Assembly: GCF_005049285.1 (NCBI RefSeq)
Contig: NZ_SOSC01000002.1
Span: 372,001 to 436,000 of the forward strand
Direction of reading: 5' to 3'
From: Halorientalis salina
Lineage (GTDB): Archaea > Halobacteriota > Halobacteria > Halobacteriales > Haloarculaceae
Length of the DNA stretch: 64,000 nucleotides
Below the pieces are notes generated by a model, which worked only from the letters and a program-made list of their open reading frames with translations, did no database searches and was not told where the DNA came from. Position 1 is the stretch's first letter; every line of letters starts with the position of its first letter. The translations under genes and the position numbers were made by a program. Shown in pieces: positions 44,013 through 51,696 of the stretch.

Positions 44013-45905
44013 ATGAGTCTCATGGACCGTGTCGTGCCGGGGTCCGTCCGGCACTACTACCTCAGGCGGTACGCGCTGGTCGCGCTGGGAATCGTCGCCG
44101 GTGGGTTGGTTCTCGCGACGGTCGTGGAGAGCAGTTTCCTGCTCGTGGGGTATTTTTCGGCCGGCTTCGCGGTGGTCGGTGCGACGACGGGCCGCCGGAC
44201 GGTCGGGGCGCTGACGGACCTGCGGGAGCGGGCCGAGGCCTTCGAGGGGACCGACCGGCTCGACCCCGAGGACATCGAGACGGACGTCGGGATCGGTCGC
44301 GAGGACGAACTCGGACGACTCTACGACGCGTTCGGGGCGATGAGCGCCGCGCTGCAGAAGGAACTCCGGACCGTCGAGCGGGCACGCGAACGCGCATACG
44401 AGGAACGCCAGGAGCTCGAAGACGCACAGGCGGAGGCAACTGAAGCGAAACAGCGGGCCGAGCGGCTCAACGACCACCTCGAACGGAAGGCGGCCGACTA
44501 CGAGACGGTCATGGAGCGGGCCGCGGCGGGCGACCTGACCCAGCGGATGGACCCCGACAGCGAGAGCGGGGCGATGACCGCGATCGGGGAGACGTTCAAC
44601 GAGATGATGGCGGCGCTCGAACGGACGATGGTCGGCACCGTCGAGTTCGCCGACGAGGTGACCACCGCGACCGACGAGATATCGGTCAGCGCGTCGGAAA
44701 TCACGCACACGAGCGACACGGTCAGCGATTCGGTCCAGGAGATCGCCGGCGACGCCAACGACCAACACGAGACCCTGGAGCGGACCAGCGACGAGGTCGA
44801 GGACGTGTCCGCGACCATCGAAGAGATCGCCGCCTCGGCCGACGAGGTGGCCGCCAAATCCGAAGCCGCAGCCGAGTACGGCGAGGAGGCCAGCGAGTAC
44901 GCCACCGACGCGGTGAGTCAGATGGACACCATTCAGGAGACGGCCACCGAGTCCATCGAGCGGGTCGAACGGCTCGATGGCGAGATCGAACAGATCGGCG
45001 AGGTGGTCGATCTCATCGACGACATCGCCGACCAGACGAACATCCTGGCACTGAACGCAGCCATCGAGGCCGAGCGCGCGGGCCAGGGCGGGGCCGGGTT
45101 CACGGTCGTCGCCGAGGAGGTCAAGGAACTCGCAGAGGAGACCAATCGGGCCACAGAGGAGGTCCGAGAGCGGATCGGACAGGTAAAACAGGCGACCGAC
45201 GGCGTGGTGACGGACATGCACGAGATGGACCAGCAGGTCAGCCGGGGCGGCGAGACCGTCGAACAGGCGCTCGACGCGTTAGAAGAGATCGTCGACCGCG
45301 TCACGGAGGCCGACGAGGGCGTCCAATCGATCAGCGACGCGACCGACGAACAGGCCCGATCGACCCAGCAGATCGTGGACATGATCGACGAAGTCTCCGA
45401 GATCAGCCGGGAGACCGCCGACCGCGCCTCGGACACCGCGGCAGCGGCCCAGGAACAGACGGCGTCGGTCACGGAAGTCAACGACAGCGTGCAATCGCTG
45501 TCCGACCACGCCGAATCGCTGAACGAACTCCTCGCGCAGTTCTCCGTCGACGACTCGCGCGACGTCGACCTCGACACCGACTCCGCCCAGGTGACGGCGG
45601 ATGCGTCCGTCCGGGCAGTGGGTAGCGGCCGATCCGAACCTGCCGGCGCTGACTCGTCCAATGTGGACGCCACGGGTGGAAACGAGTTCACCGCGAGCGA
45701 GTCACCAGAGGTACCGAGCAACGGGGACGACGGGTCGACCGGAGCCGCGGCGGTCGACAGGTCACCCGAACACGGGGACGACTCGGCGGCGACCAACGGG
45801 AACGGGGACGCGGACGGCCTCGACATCGCTGACGGCGAGCTCCCGGCGATCGATCTCGACGAGGCGACGGCCGAGAACGCCGAGAACCTGTTCGAGTCGG
45901 AATAA
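44013..45905 (+). CDS. Methyl-accepting chemotaxis-type transducer (Htr) with two close membrane helices
   Basis: A 630-residue transducer. Two hydrophobic helices (about 22-42 and 46-66) are separated by only a few residues, so there is no extracellular ligand domain. Two HAMP-like segments follow (around 70-125 and 160-210), then a long coiled coil. The hairpin tip [20 protein letters not shown] is the CheA/CheW contact. Glu/Gln-rich methylation-type heptads flank it. The C-terminal 110 residues are acidic and disordered. No che gene or photoreceptor is next to it. It is probably cytoplasm- or membrane-sensing, or paired with a membrane receptor. Confidence 0.92.
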   Translation: MSLMDRVVPGSVRHYYLRRYALVALGIVAGGLVLATVVESSFLLVGYFSAGFAVVGATTGRRTVGALTDLRERAEAFEGTDRLDPEDIETDVGIGREDELGRLYDAFGAMSAALQKELRTVERARERAYEERQELEDAQAEATEAKQRAERLNDHLERKAADYETVMERAAAGDLTQRMDPDSESGAMTAIGETFNEMMAALERTMVGTVEFADEVTTATDEISVSASEITHTSDTVSDSVQEIAGDANDQHETLERTSDEVEDVSATIEEIAASADEVAAKSEAAAEYGEEASEYATDAVSQMDTIQETATESIERVERLDGEIEQIGEVVDLIDDIADQTNILALNAAIEAERAGQGGAGFTVVAEEVKELAEETNRATEEVRERIGQVKQATDGVVTDMHEMDQQVSRGGETVEQALDALEEIVDRVTEADEGVQSISDATDEQARSTQQIVDMIDEVSEISRETADRASDTAAAAQEQTASVTEVNDSVQSLSDHAESLNELLAQFSVDDSRDVDLDTDSAQVTADASVRAVGSGRSEPAGADSSNVDATGGNEFTASESPEVPSNGDDGSTGAAAVDRSPEHGDDSAATNGNGDADGLDIADGELPAIDLDEATAENAENLFESE

Positions 45906-45933
45906 CGCCGCCGCGGTGCTCGGTCCGGACCGC

Positions 45934-45940
45934 TTTTACT
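45934..45940 (+). promoter_or_regulatory. Putative TATA-like box of hisF
   Basis: TTTTACT lies 28-34 bases before the ATG at 45968. The match is fair. Confidence 0.35.
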
Positions 45941-45967
45941 GTCCGGCCACGGACACACATCCAACAG

Positions 45968-46783
45968 ATGGTCCTGACCAAGCGAATCATCCCCTGTATC
46001 GACGTCGACATCGACGACGACGGGAACGCGGCGGTCTACACGGGCGTCAACTTCGAGGACCTGGAGTACACCGGCGACCCCGTCGAGATGGCAAAGCGGT
46101 ACAACCGCGCCGGGGCCGACGAGTTCGTCTTCCTCGACATCACCGCCTCGGCGGAGGGCCGCGAGACGATGCTCGACACCGTCAACGAGGTGGCCGACGA
46201 AGTGTTCATCCCGCTGACCGTCGGCGGCGGCATCCGCACGCGCGAGGATATCAAGGAGACGCTCCGGGCGGGCGCGGACAAGGTCTCCATCAACACTGGC
46301 GCGCTGGAACGCCCGGAACTCATCACCGAGGGTGCCCGGTCGTTCGGTAACCAGTGTATCGTCATCAGCGTCGACGCCCGCCGGCGGTTCGACGAACAGG
46401 GCGAGCACTACGTGGAAATCGACGGCGAGTCCTGCTGGTTCGAGTGCACGGTGAAAGGCGGCCGCGAGGGGACCGACATCGACGTGCTCTCGTGGGCCGA
46501 GGAGGCTGAAGAACGCGGGGCCGGCGAACTGTTCGTCAACTCCATCGACGCCGACGGGACCAAGGACGGCTACGACATCCCGCTAACCAAAGCAGTCTGC
46601 GACGCCGTCTCGACGCCAGTTATCGCTTCCTCCGGCTGTGGCGGCCCCGAGGACATGTACGAGGTGTTCACCGAAGCCGGTGCGGACGCAGGCCTGGCGG
46701 CCTCGATCTTCCACTTCGAGGAGTACTCCATCCAGCGGGTCAAACAGTACCTCGACGAACGAGACGTGCCGGTTCGGCTGTAG
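45968..46783 (+). CDS. hisF: Imidazole glycerol phosphate synthase subunit HisF
   Basis: A 271-residue (beta/alpha)8 barrel. N-terminus VLTKRIIPCIDVDIDDDGN holds the catalytic Asp of strand 1. The second catalytic Asp lies in the FVNSIDADGTKDGYD block, and IASSGCGGPEDMYEVF closes the phosphate site. HisF cyclises PRFAR with ammonia from HisH to form imidazole glycerol phosphate and AICAR. hisH and other his genes are not adjacent, as usual in haloarchaea. The extra residues against the roughly 253-residue bacterial enzyme are a halophilic insertion near the N-terminus. Confidence 0.96.
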   Translation: MVLTKRIIPCIDVDIDDDGNAAVYTGVNFEDLEYTGDPVEMAKRYNRAGADEFVFLDITASAEGRETMLDTVNEVADEVFIPLTVGGGIRTREDIKETLRAGADKVSINTGALERPELITEGARSFGNQCIVISVDARRRFDEQGEHYVEIDGESCWFECTVKGGREGTDIDVLSWAEEAEERGAGELFVNSIDADGTKDGYDIPLTKAVCDAVSTPVIASSGCGGPEDMYEVFTEAGADAGLAASIFHFEEYSIQRVKQYLDERDVPVRL

Positions 46784-46881
46784 GCGGACTCGACGGCGAG
46801 CACCGTCGAGGGACGGGACGAGCCCCGATTCGAAGACTGGACGTGAACGCTTTTCGGGACCGCGGGTCGAGCATCGACGGG

Positions 46882-47199
46882 ATGCAACTCGACGGCTTCG
46901 TCGTGGTCCTGTCGCTCGCACAGACGATCGAACAGGTGACGAGCCTGGGGATTTTGGTCGTCGCCCTGACACTAGCGACCCTGAGTGTGATGGCGTGGCG
47001 TCGCGAGCGCGACCGGCGAATGCTCGTCGTCGCGAGTGCGTACGGGCTGTTCGCCCTGTACGGTCTCATCGTCTTTCTGGAGTATTTCCTGCTGCCGTAT
47101 CTCGGCGTTCAAACCGTCGAACTCCTCGAACACGGGGCCGCGATATTGATTCTCGCTGGCCTGTTGGCCTTCTTTTCGGCCCTCACTGGAGACAGATGA
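46882..47199 (+). CDS. Small membrane protein coupled to a wHTH regulator (DUF7521-like)
   Basis: A 105-residue protein from ATG 46882, with three helices: VTSLGILVVALTLATLSVMAW, MLVVASAYGLFALYGLIVFLEYF and LLEHGAAILILAGLLAFFSAL. A GTG at 46843 would add 13 non-hydrophobic residues. The stop overlaps the ATG of the following regulator (ATGA), so they are co-translated. In haloarchaea such a small membrane protein next to a tandem-wHTH regulator recurs (I recall DUF7521). It may anchor or sense for the regulator; inference only. Confidence 0.78.
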   Translation: MQLDGFVVVLSLAQTIEQVTSLGILVVALTLATLSVMAWRRERDRRMLVVASAYGLFALYGLIVFLEYFLLPYLGVQTVELLEHGAAILILAGLLAFFSALTGDR

Positions 47200-47732
47200 C
47201 GGGGTCAGACGCCGACGTGGACGAACTGGAACTGGAGTCGCGTCGGGCCATCTACAAGGCCATCGAGGCGACGCCCGGCATCCACTTCCGGGCGCTACTC
47301 GACGACCTCGAGTACGCGCAGGGCACGCTCCAGTATCACATCCGCTGGCTGGCCGACGCCGACCTCGTCGAGTCGTCGACCGACGGGAAGTACACGCGCT
47401 ACTACCCCGAAGGTTCGTTCGACGAGGGCGACCAGGCAGTGATGAACGCTCTCCGGCGACAGTGTGCGCGGCGGATTCTGGCCTACCTCGTCAACGACGG
47501 CCCGATGACGACCTCGGAGTTGAGCGAGTGTATCGACAAGGCCGCTTCGACGGTGTCCTTTCACCTCTCGCAGCTAGAAGCGGCCGACCTGGTCACCGGC
47601 GAGCGGGACGGACGGGCGGTCCAGTACGACGTGACCGACCCTGACCGCATCGCCAGACTCTACGCGGTTCACCACCGCTCGTTCACCGACCGTCTCGTCG
47701 ACGGCCTGTTCGACCTCTGGGACAGCTACTGA
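47196..47732 (+). CDS. Tandem winged helix-turn-helix transcriptional regulator
   Basis: A 178-residue protein with two wHTH domains. The first (about 12-75) is LESRRAIYKAIEATPGIHFRALLDDL, followed by QYHIRWLADADLVES. The second (about 85-150) is RRILAYLVNDGPMTTSELSE with STVSFHLSQLEAADLV. Both have the recognition helix plus wing of ArsR/MarR-type archaeal regulators. It overlaps the preceding membrane protein gene by four bases and converges with the heme membrane protein gene by seven bases. It probably regulates its own operon or envelope genes; ligand unknown. Confidence 0.9.
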   Translation: MTGSDADVDELELESRRAIYKAIEATPGIHFRALLDDLEYAQGTLQYHIRWLADADLVESSTDGKYTRYYPEGSFDEGDQAVMNALRRQCARRILAYLVNDGPMTTSELSECIDKAASTVSFHLSQLEAADLVTGERDGRAVQYDVTDPDRIARLYAVHHRSFTDRLVDGLFDLWDSY

Positions 47733-48265
47733 GCGGTCGTCTCCAATAACGGGCCGTAGGCGACGAGGATCCGCAACGCGAGCAGGTAGGCGACGAACGC
47801 CGTGGCGGGAACGACGACCGGCCGCACCAGGCCGAGGACGTCCGTGCCGACGGCCGCCGCGTGGACCGTCGCGAACCCGTAGCCCGAGTACGCAAACCCG
47901 TGGACCACCCGCGGCCCCCACGGTGCCTCGAACCGCGTCGCGTCGAGGAATCCCAGCGCGGCGACGACGACCAGCAGGAGCGCGCCCGCCCCGACGACGC
48001 TGCCGGCGACGAGATACGCGGTTCCGTACGACGGCTCGGGGGCCTGCCCGGTCGCGACGAGCCACGTATCGACGGTACCGAGGACGGCGTGGACGAGCGT
48101 GACGACCAGCGCGAAGACGGCCACGTCGACGTGGACTCGCCTGGCCAGCGCCGAGACGGTGCCGAACGCCGACTCCCCGTAGAAGACGCCCGTAACCGTG
48201 GCGGCGTACAGCGCCGGATAGGCGACCAGTCCGGTCGCGCGGTCGAGCAGCCAGACGAGGTCCAT
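47726..48265 (-). CDS. Ferric-reductase-like heme membrane protein
   Basis: A 179-residue five- to six-helix protein beginning VWLLDRATGLVAYPALYAA, the R-x-TG-x-xA opening of ferric-reductase-like (YedZ/MsrQ type) membrane b cytochromes. Candidate heme His residues occur in RRVHVDVAVFALVVTLVHAVLG and in RVVHGFAYSGYGFATVHAAAVG, two on each of two helices. It is the last gene of a four-gene overlapping set with a TSP3-repeat protein, ApbE and an acidic anchored protein. It probably passes electrons across the membrane; donor and acceptor are not known. It ends in a seven-base convergent overlap with the wHTH gene. Confidence 0.85.
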   Translation of the reverse strand: MDLVWLLDRATGLVAYPALYAATVTGVFYGESAFGTVSALARRVHVDVAVFALVVTLVHAVLGTVDTWLVATGQAPEPSYGTAYLVAGSVVGAGALLLVVVAALGFLDATRFEAPWGPRVVHGFAYSGYGFATVHAAAVGTDVLGLVRPVVVPATAFVAYLLALRILVAYGPLLETTAQ

Positions 48266-48549
48266 CAGGACGCCCCCGTCGTCGCGACCACGTCCGGACA
48301 GCCGTCGCCGTCCTGGAAGCCGTTCTCCGTTTCCGGCCGTGTCGGACAGTCGTCGGCGCTGTCGTTGATGCCGTCGCCGTCGTAATCCGCGGGTGCCCGT
48401 CGCTCCGTCACCTGCCGGACGTCGAGGTCGGCCGCTTTCGCCGACGCAGCCTGCTGTTCGCGTGTCTCGACCAGTTGCCAGCCGACCGGAACGGTCGCCG
48501 TGACCAGCAGCAGCGACAACACCGTCACGGCAAGTTTAGTTCGCGACAT
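48265..48549 (-). CDS. Exported thrombospondin type 3-like calcium-binding small protein
   Basis: A 94-residue protein: an N-terminal signal or anchor helix (LAVTVLSLLLVTATVPVGW), a charged spacer, then two acidic type 3-like calcium loops DYDGDGINDSADDCP and NGFQDGDGCPD with a Cys pair that may form a disulphide. Such repeats are usual in secreted bacterial proteins and rarer in archaea. It starts inside the end of apbE (14-base overlap) and its stop touches the next gene start (TGATG-like). It has no known enzymatic role; it may position or stabilise the redox partners outside the membrane. Confidence 0.78.
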   Translation of the reverse strand: MSRTKLAVTVLSLLLVTATVPVGWQLVETREQQAASAKAADLDVRQVTERRAPADYDGDGINDSADDCPTRPETENGFQDGDGCPDVVATTGAS

Positions 48550-49438
48550 GGCTCTCGAACCCCGACGTCTCGTGGAAGACGCCCTCGTGGACGACCAGTG
48601 CTTCCAGTCCCGCCCAGCTCTCTGCCAGTTCGAGCGCCTCGTCGAGGGGTGACGCCGACAGCGCCGTCGCGAGCGCATCCGCCTCAGTACAGTCCCGGGC
48701 CGCAACGACCGTGACGAAGTCATGTCGCGTTCCGGCCTCGCCGGTCCGGGGGTCGTACACGTGGTCGACGGGTCCCCGAGAGCGGCGGTGTCCCGCAGAG
48801 GTTGCGACGTGCCAGTCCGTCTTCAACACCTTGAGCGGCGTGTCGTTACCCCGGCCGTCCGAGTAGGGGTTTTCGATGCCCACGGGACCGGACGGACTCG
48901 CCACGTCGCCACCACCGGCGACGAACCCCTCCCGCCCGACGCCGTCGAGGGCGTCGAACGCGTGGTCCACGATGTACCCCTTCGCGAGCCCGTTCAGGTC
49001 GAGCGCTCGGTCGGTCGTCACCACGGTCCCGTCGACGTGGATCGACGCGTCCCCCGATCGTTCGGCCGTCGGCCGCGTGCCCCCGTCACGGATGTACGCC
49101 TTCAGCTCGTGTTCGAATCGCCCGCGGCGTACGTCGAAGGCCCCGTCGGTCCTGTCGGCGTACCGCAGTCCACGCCAGACGACGGCGGCGACGTGCTGGT
49201 TCTCCACGCGACCGGTGTCGTTGAGTTCCGTGACAGCGCTGTCGGCGTCGAAGGCGTCCAGGACTGCTTCGAGCTGTTCTGCCCGGTCACGCGCTCGCTC
49301 GACGGCACGGCTGGCACCCGGGCCAGTCGCCGACGCGACGAACGTCGTGTCACAGCAGTCGAACCGACGTTCGGCGTCGCCGAGACGCTCGCGAACGCCG
49401 TCGACGGCGCTCGACACGCTATTGGCCAGTGCTGCCAT
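48536..49438 (-). CDS. apbE: ApbE-family FAD:protein FMN transferase
   Basis: A 300-residue protein with the ApbE pattern: AVLDAFDADSAVTELNDTG near residues 58-76, LDLNGLAKGYIVDHAFDAL near 150, GFVAGGGDVAS near 173, and the metal-site VDHVYDPRTGEAGT with DCTEADALATALSASP near 245. ApbE covalently attaches FMN to Thr/Ser in extracytosolic flavoproteins. No clear flavinylation site (S/D-GA-T/S) is seen in its neighbours, so the target may be elsewhere. An alternative TTG lies one codon upstream. The stop of the upstream gene overlaps its start by one base. Confidence 0.9.
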   Translation of the reverse strand: MAALANSVSSAVDGVRERLGDAERRFDCCDTTFVASATGPGASRAVERARDRAEQLEAVLDAFDADSAVTELNDTGRVENQHVAAVVWRGLRYADRTDGAFDVRRGRFEHELKAYIRDGGTRPTAERSGDASIHVDGTVVTTDRALDLNGLAKGYIVDHAFDALDGVGREGFVAGGGDVASPSGPVGIENPYSDGRGNDTPLKVLKTDWHVATSAGHRRSRGPVDHVYDPRTGEAGTRHDFVTVVAARDCTEADALATALSASPLDEALELAESWAGLEALVVHEGVFHETSGFESHVAN

Positions 49439-49794
49439 CAATCGTCACCGTCCTCGTGGTCCTCGTCGTCGAACCCCCAGAATCCGCCTTCGTCGTCATC
49501 GTCTTCCTCGTCTTCCTCGTCTTCCTCGTCTTCGTGTTCGTCTTCCTCGTCTTCGTCCTTGTCGTCCTCGTACTCCTCGTCCTCGTGCTCTTCGCCTCCG
49601 GAGACGGCGGGCGTGAAGTCCTCGTTTGGCTGTGGCGCGTCCCCACTGGGCGTGACAGTGGGCGATTGGCCGGCGGTGTCGCCGGTGCTATCGATGACGC
49701 CGGGAACGACGATCGCCGACGCTACCACGGCGGTGGCGAGCGCGCCCAGAAGCGTCAGTGCAACCAGTCGGTTCGTCGGGAGCGGTAGTCGCAT
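49438..49794 (-). CDS. Signal-anchored, extremely acidic small protein
   Basis: A 118-residue protein: helix LVALTLLGALATAVVASAIVV near the N-terminus, a Ser/Thr/Pro spacer, and a 45-residue tail almost entirely Asp and Glu, ending GFWGFDDEDHEDGDD. There are two Trp/Phe aromatic residues in the tail. It heads the apbE operon, its stop overlapping the apbE start by one base. The tail could bind cations or interact with a basic partner, or it may be a halophilic stabiliser. Simple-sequence GAC/GAG codon repeats encode it. No cofactor motif was found. Confidence 0.75.
   Translation of the reverse strand: MRLPLPTNRLVALTLLGALATAVVASAIVVPGVIDSTGDTAGQSPTVTPSGDAPQPNEDFTPAVSGGEEHEDEEYEDDKDEDEEDEHEDEEDEEDEEDDDDEGGFWGFDDEDHEDGDD
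49491..49590. repeat. Simple-sequence tract of GTCTTCCTC-type units
   Basis: Nearly perfect short tandem units of TCGTCTTCC encode the Asp/Glu tail of the acidic anchored protein on the minus strand. Such tracts are prone to length change, so the tail length may vary between strains. Confidence 0.7.
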
Positions 49795-49933
49795 ACCCGC
49801 TGCTATCCGAATTCGACAAAAGTGCCTTCGCGTCCGGTCGTCGAAACGTCGTACAGTTCTCGAAGGGATCACCGAGGCAGTGCCCGTAGCCCGCCAACTA
49901 TTTCTTCGTCTGCCACTTTCGGGCGAACGAGCA

Positions 49934-50830
49934 ATGGAATGGCGGTGTGCGTGGTGTGGCAAGCCCCACGAGGAAAACGACCCGCCGTGTGACAACTGTG
50001 GGCACGGGGAGTTCGAGAAGGCCGTCGTCCCGATGGCCCCCGAGGCCGAGGACGACGACAGCGACACGATGACGGTCTGGGTCTGTTCCGAATGCGGGAA
50101 CGACCACCCCAAGCACACGCCACCGTGTGACCGGTGTGGCGGCGGCCCGCTCGAAAAGCGGGAAGTCGAGTTCGATCAGGACCAGGTCATGGCGGAGATG
50201 CTCGGGGACGGCGACGCCGAGGCAAGCGACTACTCGCCGGATATCGGCTATCTCGACGTCCTGGATGCGAAACTCGTGGTCGCCTTCCTCGCCGTCGGCG
50301 CGCTGGTCGTCGTCCTCGGCCTGGGGTTCGCGGGCATCGTCAACGTCCCGTTCCTCCCGAACTCCGGGCCGGTGCCCGGGAACGCGACGGCCGTCGACGG
50401 CCTCTCGCTGTCGACCGTCGAGACGGAGTACGTAACGGAACTGAACGACCGCCGGGCCGCGGGCGGAGCCGACACCCTCTCACGTGACGAGGACCTCGCG
50501 TCGGCGGCGACGTGGGTCAACGAACAGCGCGTGCGACGGGACTACGCCGACGGCGACGGACCCAGCAGCGGGGAGTTACGGGACCGCGTCAGCGACGCCT
50601 GCAGGGAGTCGGAACTCTCCCCGGTGATATTCCGGACGAGTCAGTCCGTCGGGCAGGACGCCGGTGAGAACTTCGAGAACGAGACCGGCATGGCGCGCGC
50701 GCTGGTCGACGCCTATCGGACGAACCCGGACGCGCCCGAGTCCTTCGCGGACGCGTCGAACGGTCTCGTCGGCGTCGACGTGCACGCCGCACCGGACGGG
50801 AGAATATACGTCACGCAACTCGCGTGTTGA
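49934..50830 (+). CDS. Zinc-ribbon and CAP-like domain membrane protein
   Basis: A 298-residue protein with two N-terminal zinc ribbons (WCGKPHEENDPPCDNCGHG and CSECGNDHPKHTPPCDRCGGG), a membrane helix at about 115-145, and an external CAP/SCP-like domain: ETEYVTELNDRRAAGGADTL, the SPVIFRTSQSVGQDAGENF core, and YRTNPDAPESFADASN. The ribbons are thus cytoplasmic and the CAP domain outside. The short CAP region may lack the full catalytic-like His/Glu set. The ATG at 49934 is taken because the earlier frame overlaps minus-strand genes. It converges with rpoL. Confidence 0.83.
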   Translation: MEWRCAWCGKPHEENDPPCDNCGHGEFEKAVVPMAPEAEDDDSDTMTVWVCSECGNDHPKHTPPCDRCGGGPLEKREVEFDQDQVMAEMLGDGDAEASDYSPDIGYLDVLDAKLVVAFLAVGALVVVLGLGFAGIVNVPFLPNSGPVPGNATAVDGLSLSTVETEYVTELNDRRAAGGADTLSRDEDLASAATWVNEQRVRRDYADGDGPSSGELRDRVSDACRESELSPVIFRTSQSVGQDAGENFENETGMARALVDAYRTNPDAPESFADASNGLVGVDVHAAPDGRIYVTQLAC

Positions 50831-50842
50831 TGCCGTAGAAGG

Positions 50843-51127
50843 TCAGGCCGCGGCCTCGAAGGCGTCCTGGAAGGTCGTCGCCTTGTCCATGACCCGCTGG
50901 GCACCGTCTTCGAGCGCGTCGAGCGCGTCGACATCCTCGCCGGTTTTGACGGTGAGGATGGGCTCGGTCTGGCCGCCGGACTGTTCGGGGTTGACGTCGT
51001 AGGTCGCGGCCTCGACGCCGTCGCTTTCCAGCAGTGCGCCCTTGAGCACGTTCATGAAGGTGTGATCCTCGCCGGAGATCTCGATAGAGAGCTCAGTATC
51101 GGTTTTCTCGATGACCCGCAGTTCCAT
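50843..51127 (-). CDS. rpoL: DNA-directed RNA polymerase subunit L
   Basis: A 94-residue small RNA polymerase subunit: [20 protein letters not shown], the dimerisation core [24 protein letters not shown], and the C-terminal helix region [21 protein letters not shown]. RpoL pairs with RpoD to start core assembly (eukaryotic Rpb11/AC19 homologue). Two further Met codons lie just upstream (51133), but the start at 51127 gives the family's usual N-terminus. It has a TTTAA promoter-like box. Confidence 0.95.
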   Translation of the reverse strand: MELRVIEKTDTELSIEISGEDHTFMNVLKGALLESDGVEAATYDVNPEQSGGQTEPILTVKTGEDVDALDALEDGAQRVMDKATTFQDAFEAAA

Positions 51128-51151
51128 ACCCATCTCTGGTCCCCTTTCAGC

Positions 51152-51159
51152 ATTAAACC
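51152..51159 (-). promoter_or_regulatory. Putative TATA box of rpoL
   Basis: GGTTTAAT on the minus strand lies 25-32 bases before the rpoL ATG at 51127. Confidence 0.5.
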
Positions 51160-51194
51160 TCACGGACTACGCCCCTGAGACCACTGGCCCGGTC

Positions 51195-51660
51195 GCTCGC
51201 TTTCAGTTATCCGCCAGGTACTGCGTTGTGTGCATGCCAGCGGTAGCTGGCGGCGCGCATGAGTCTGCACCGCGGCGCTTGCCATACCCGGCGAACGGGA
51301 CGGTGTATCCCTGTGATGTGTTGCTTACCTGCCCTTTTCCGACCCATACAACCCGCGAGATAGCGCGGGGACGCCCCCGGCCACAGCACAGCACTGCTCT
51401 GGTATTATCCAAGTGCGGTCAGGATGCCGGACGCTGGCGTTTCTGCCAGCGTCCTGGGGAGGTGTGGCGGCACTCCCGCGGCCATCTCGGCCGCGGGTGG
51501 ATGCTGTATCGCCTATTTTGCAGGTCACGCGGCCCGTTGATGGGCCGCACACGGCCCGCGTGTCGCGTACCACGCGACCGCGGAACCCCCTTGTGGGGAT
51601 CGACCTGGCGGAATACTAAGGGCGAGGCGGGCCGCCAGGCCCGGCGAGGGCTTAGGCCCG
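51195..51660. other. Hairpin-rich non-coding region enclosed by imperfect long terminal inverted repeats
   Basis: No credible gene lies in this gap (51128-51696, 569 bases). The ends pair: AGTTATCCGCCAGGT at 51205-51219 and ACCTGGCGGAATACT at 51603-51617 (13 of 15 complementary, extendable outward with G-U pairs). Between them stand successive perfect stems: 51236-51251 (6 bp), 51352-51369 (6), 51429-51454 (10), 51475-51497 (9), 51529-51548 (7), 51562-51578 (7), 51587-51598 (4), plus 51629-51642 and 51648-51659 outside. This suggests a large structured RNA or a palindromic, MITE-like element. I could not recognise RNase P RNA or SRP RNA signatures, and the strand is undetermined. Confidence 0.6.
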
Positions 51661-51661
51661 C

Positions 51662-51671
51662 AAAGTATTTG
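51662..51671 (+). promoter_or_regulatory. Putative TATA box of the DUF7527-like gene
   Basis: AAAGTATTTG lies 26-35 bases before the ATG at 51697. Read on the minus strand (AAATACTT) the same bases could start a transcript leftward into the hairpin-rich region. Confidence 0.45.
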
Positions 51672-51696
51672 GACCGCATGGGACTTGTGGATACCA

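Noticed and set aside
51195-51660. SRP (7S) RNA or RNase P RNA
   Set aside because: I searched by eye for the SRP GGAAG-type loop and AGCAGC and for RNase P GAAAGTCC and ACAGAA cores on both strands and found none. A covariance search could still change this.
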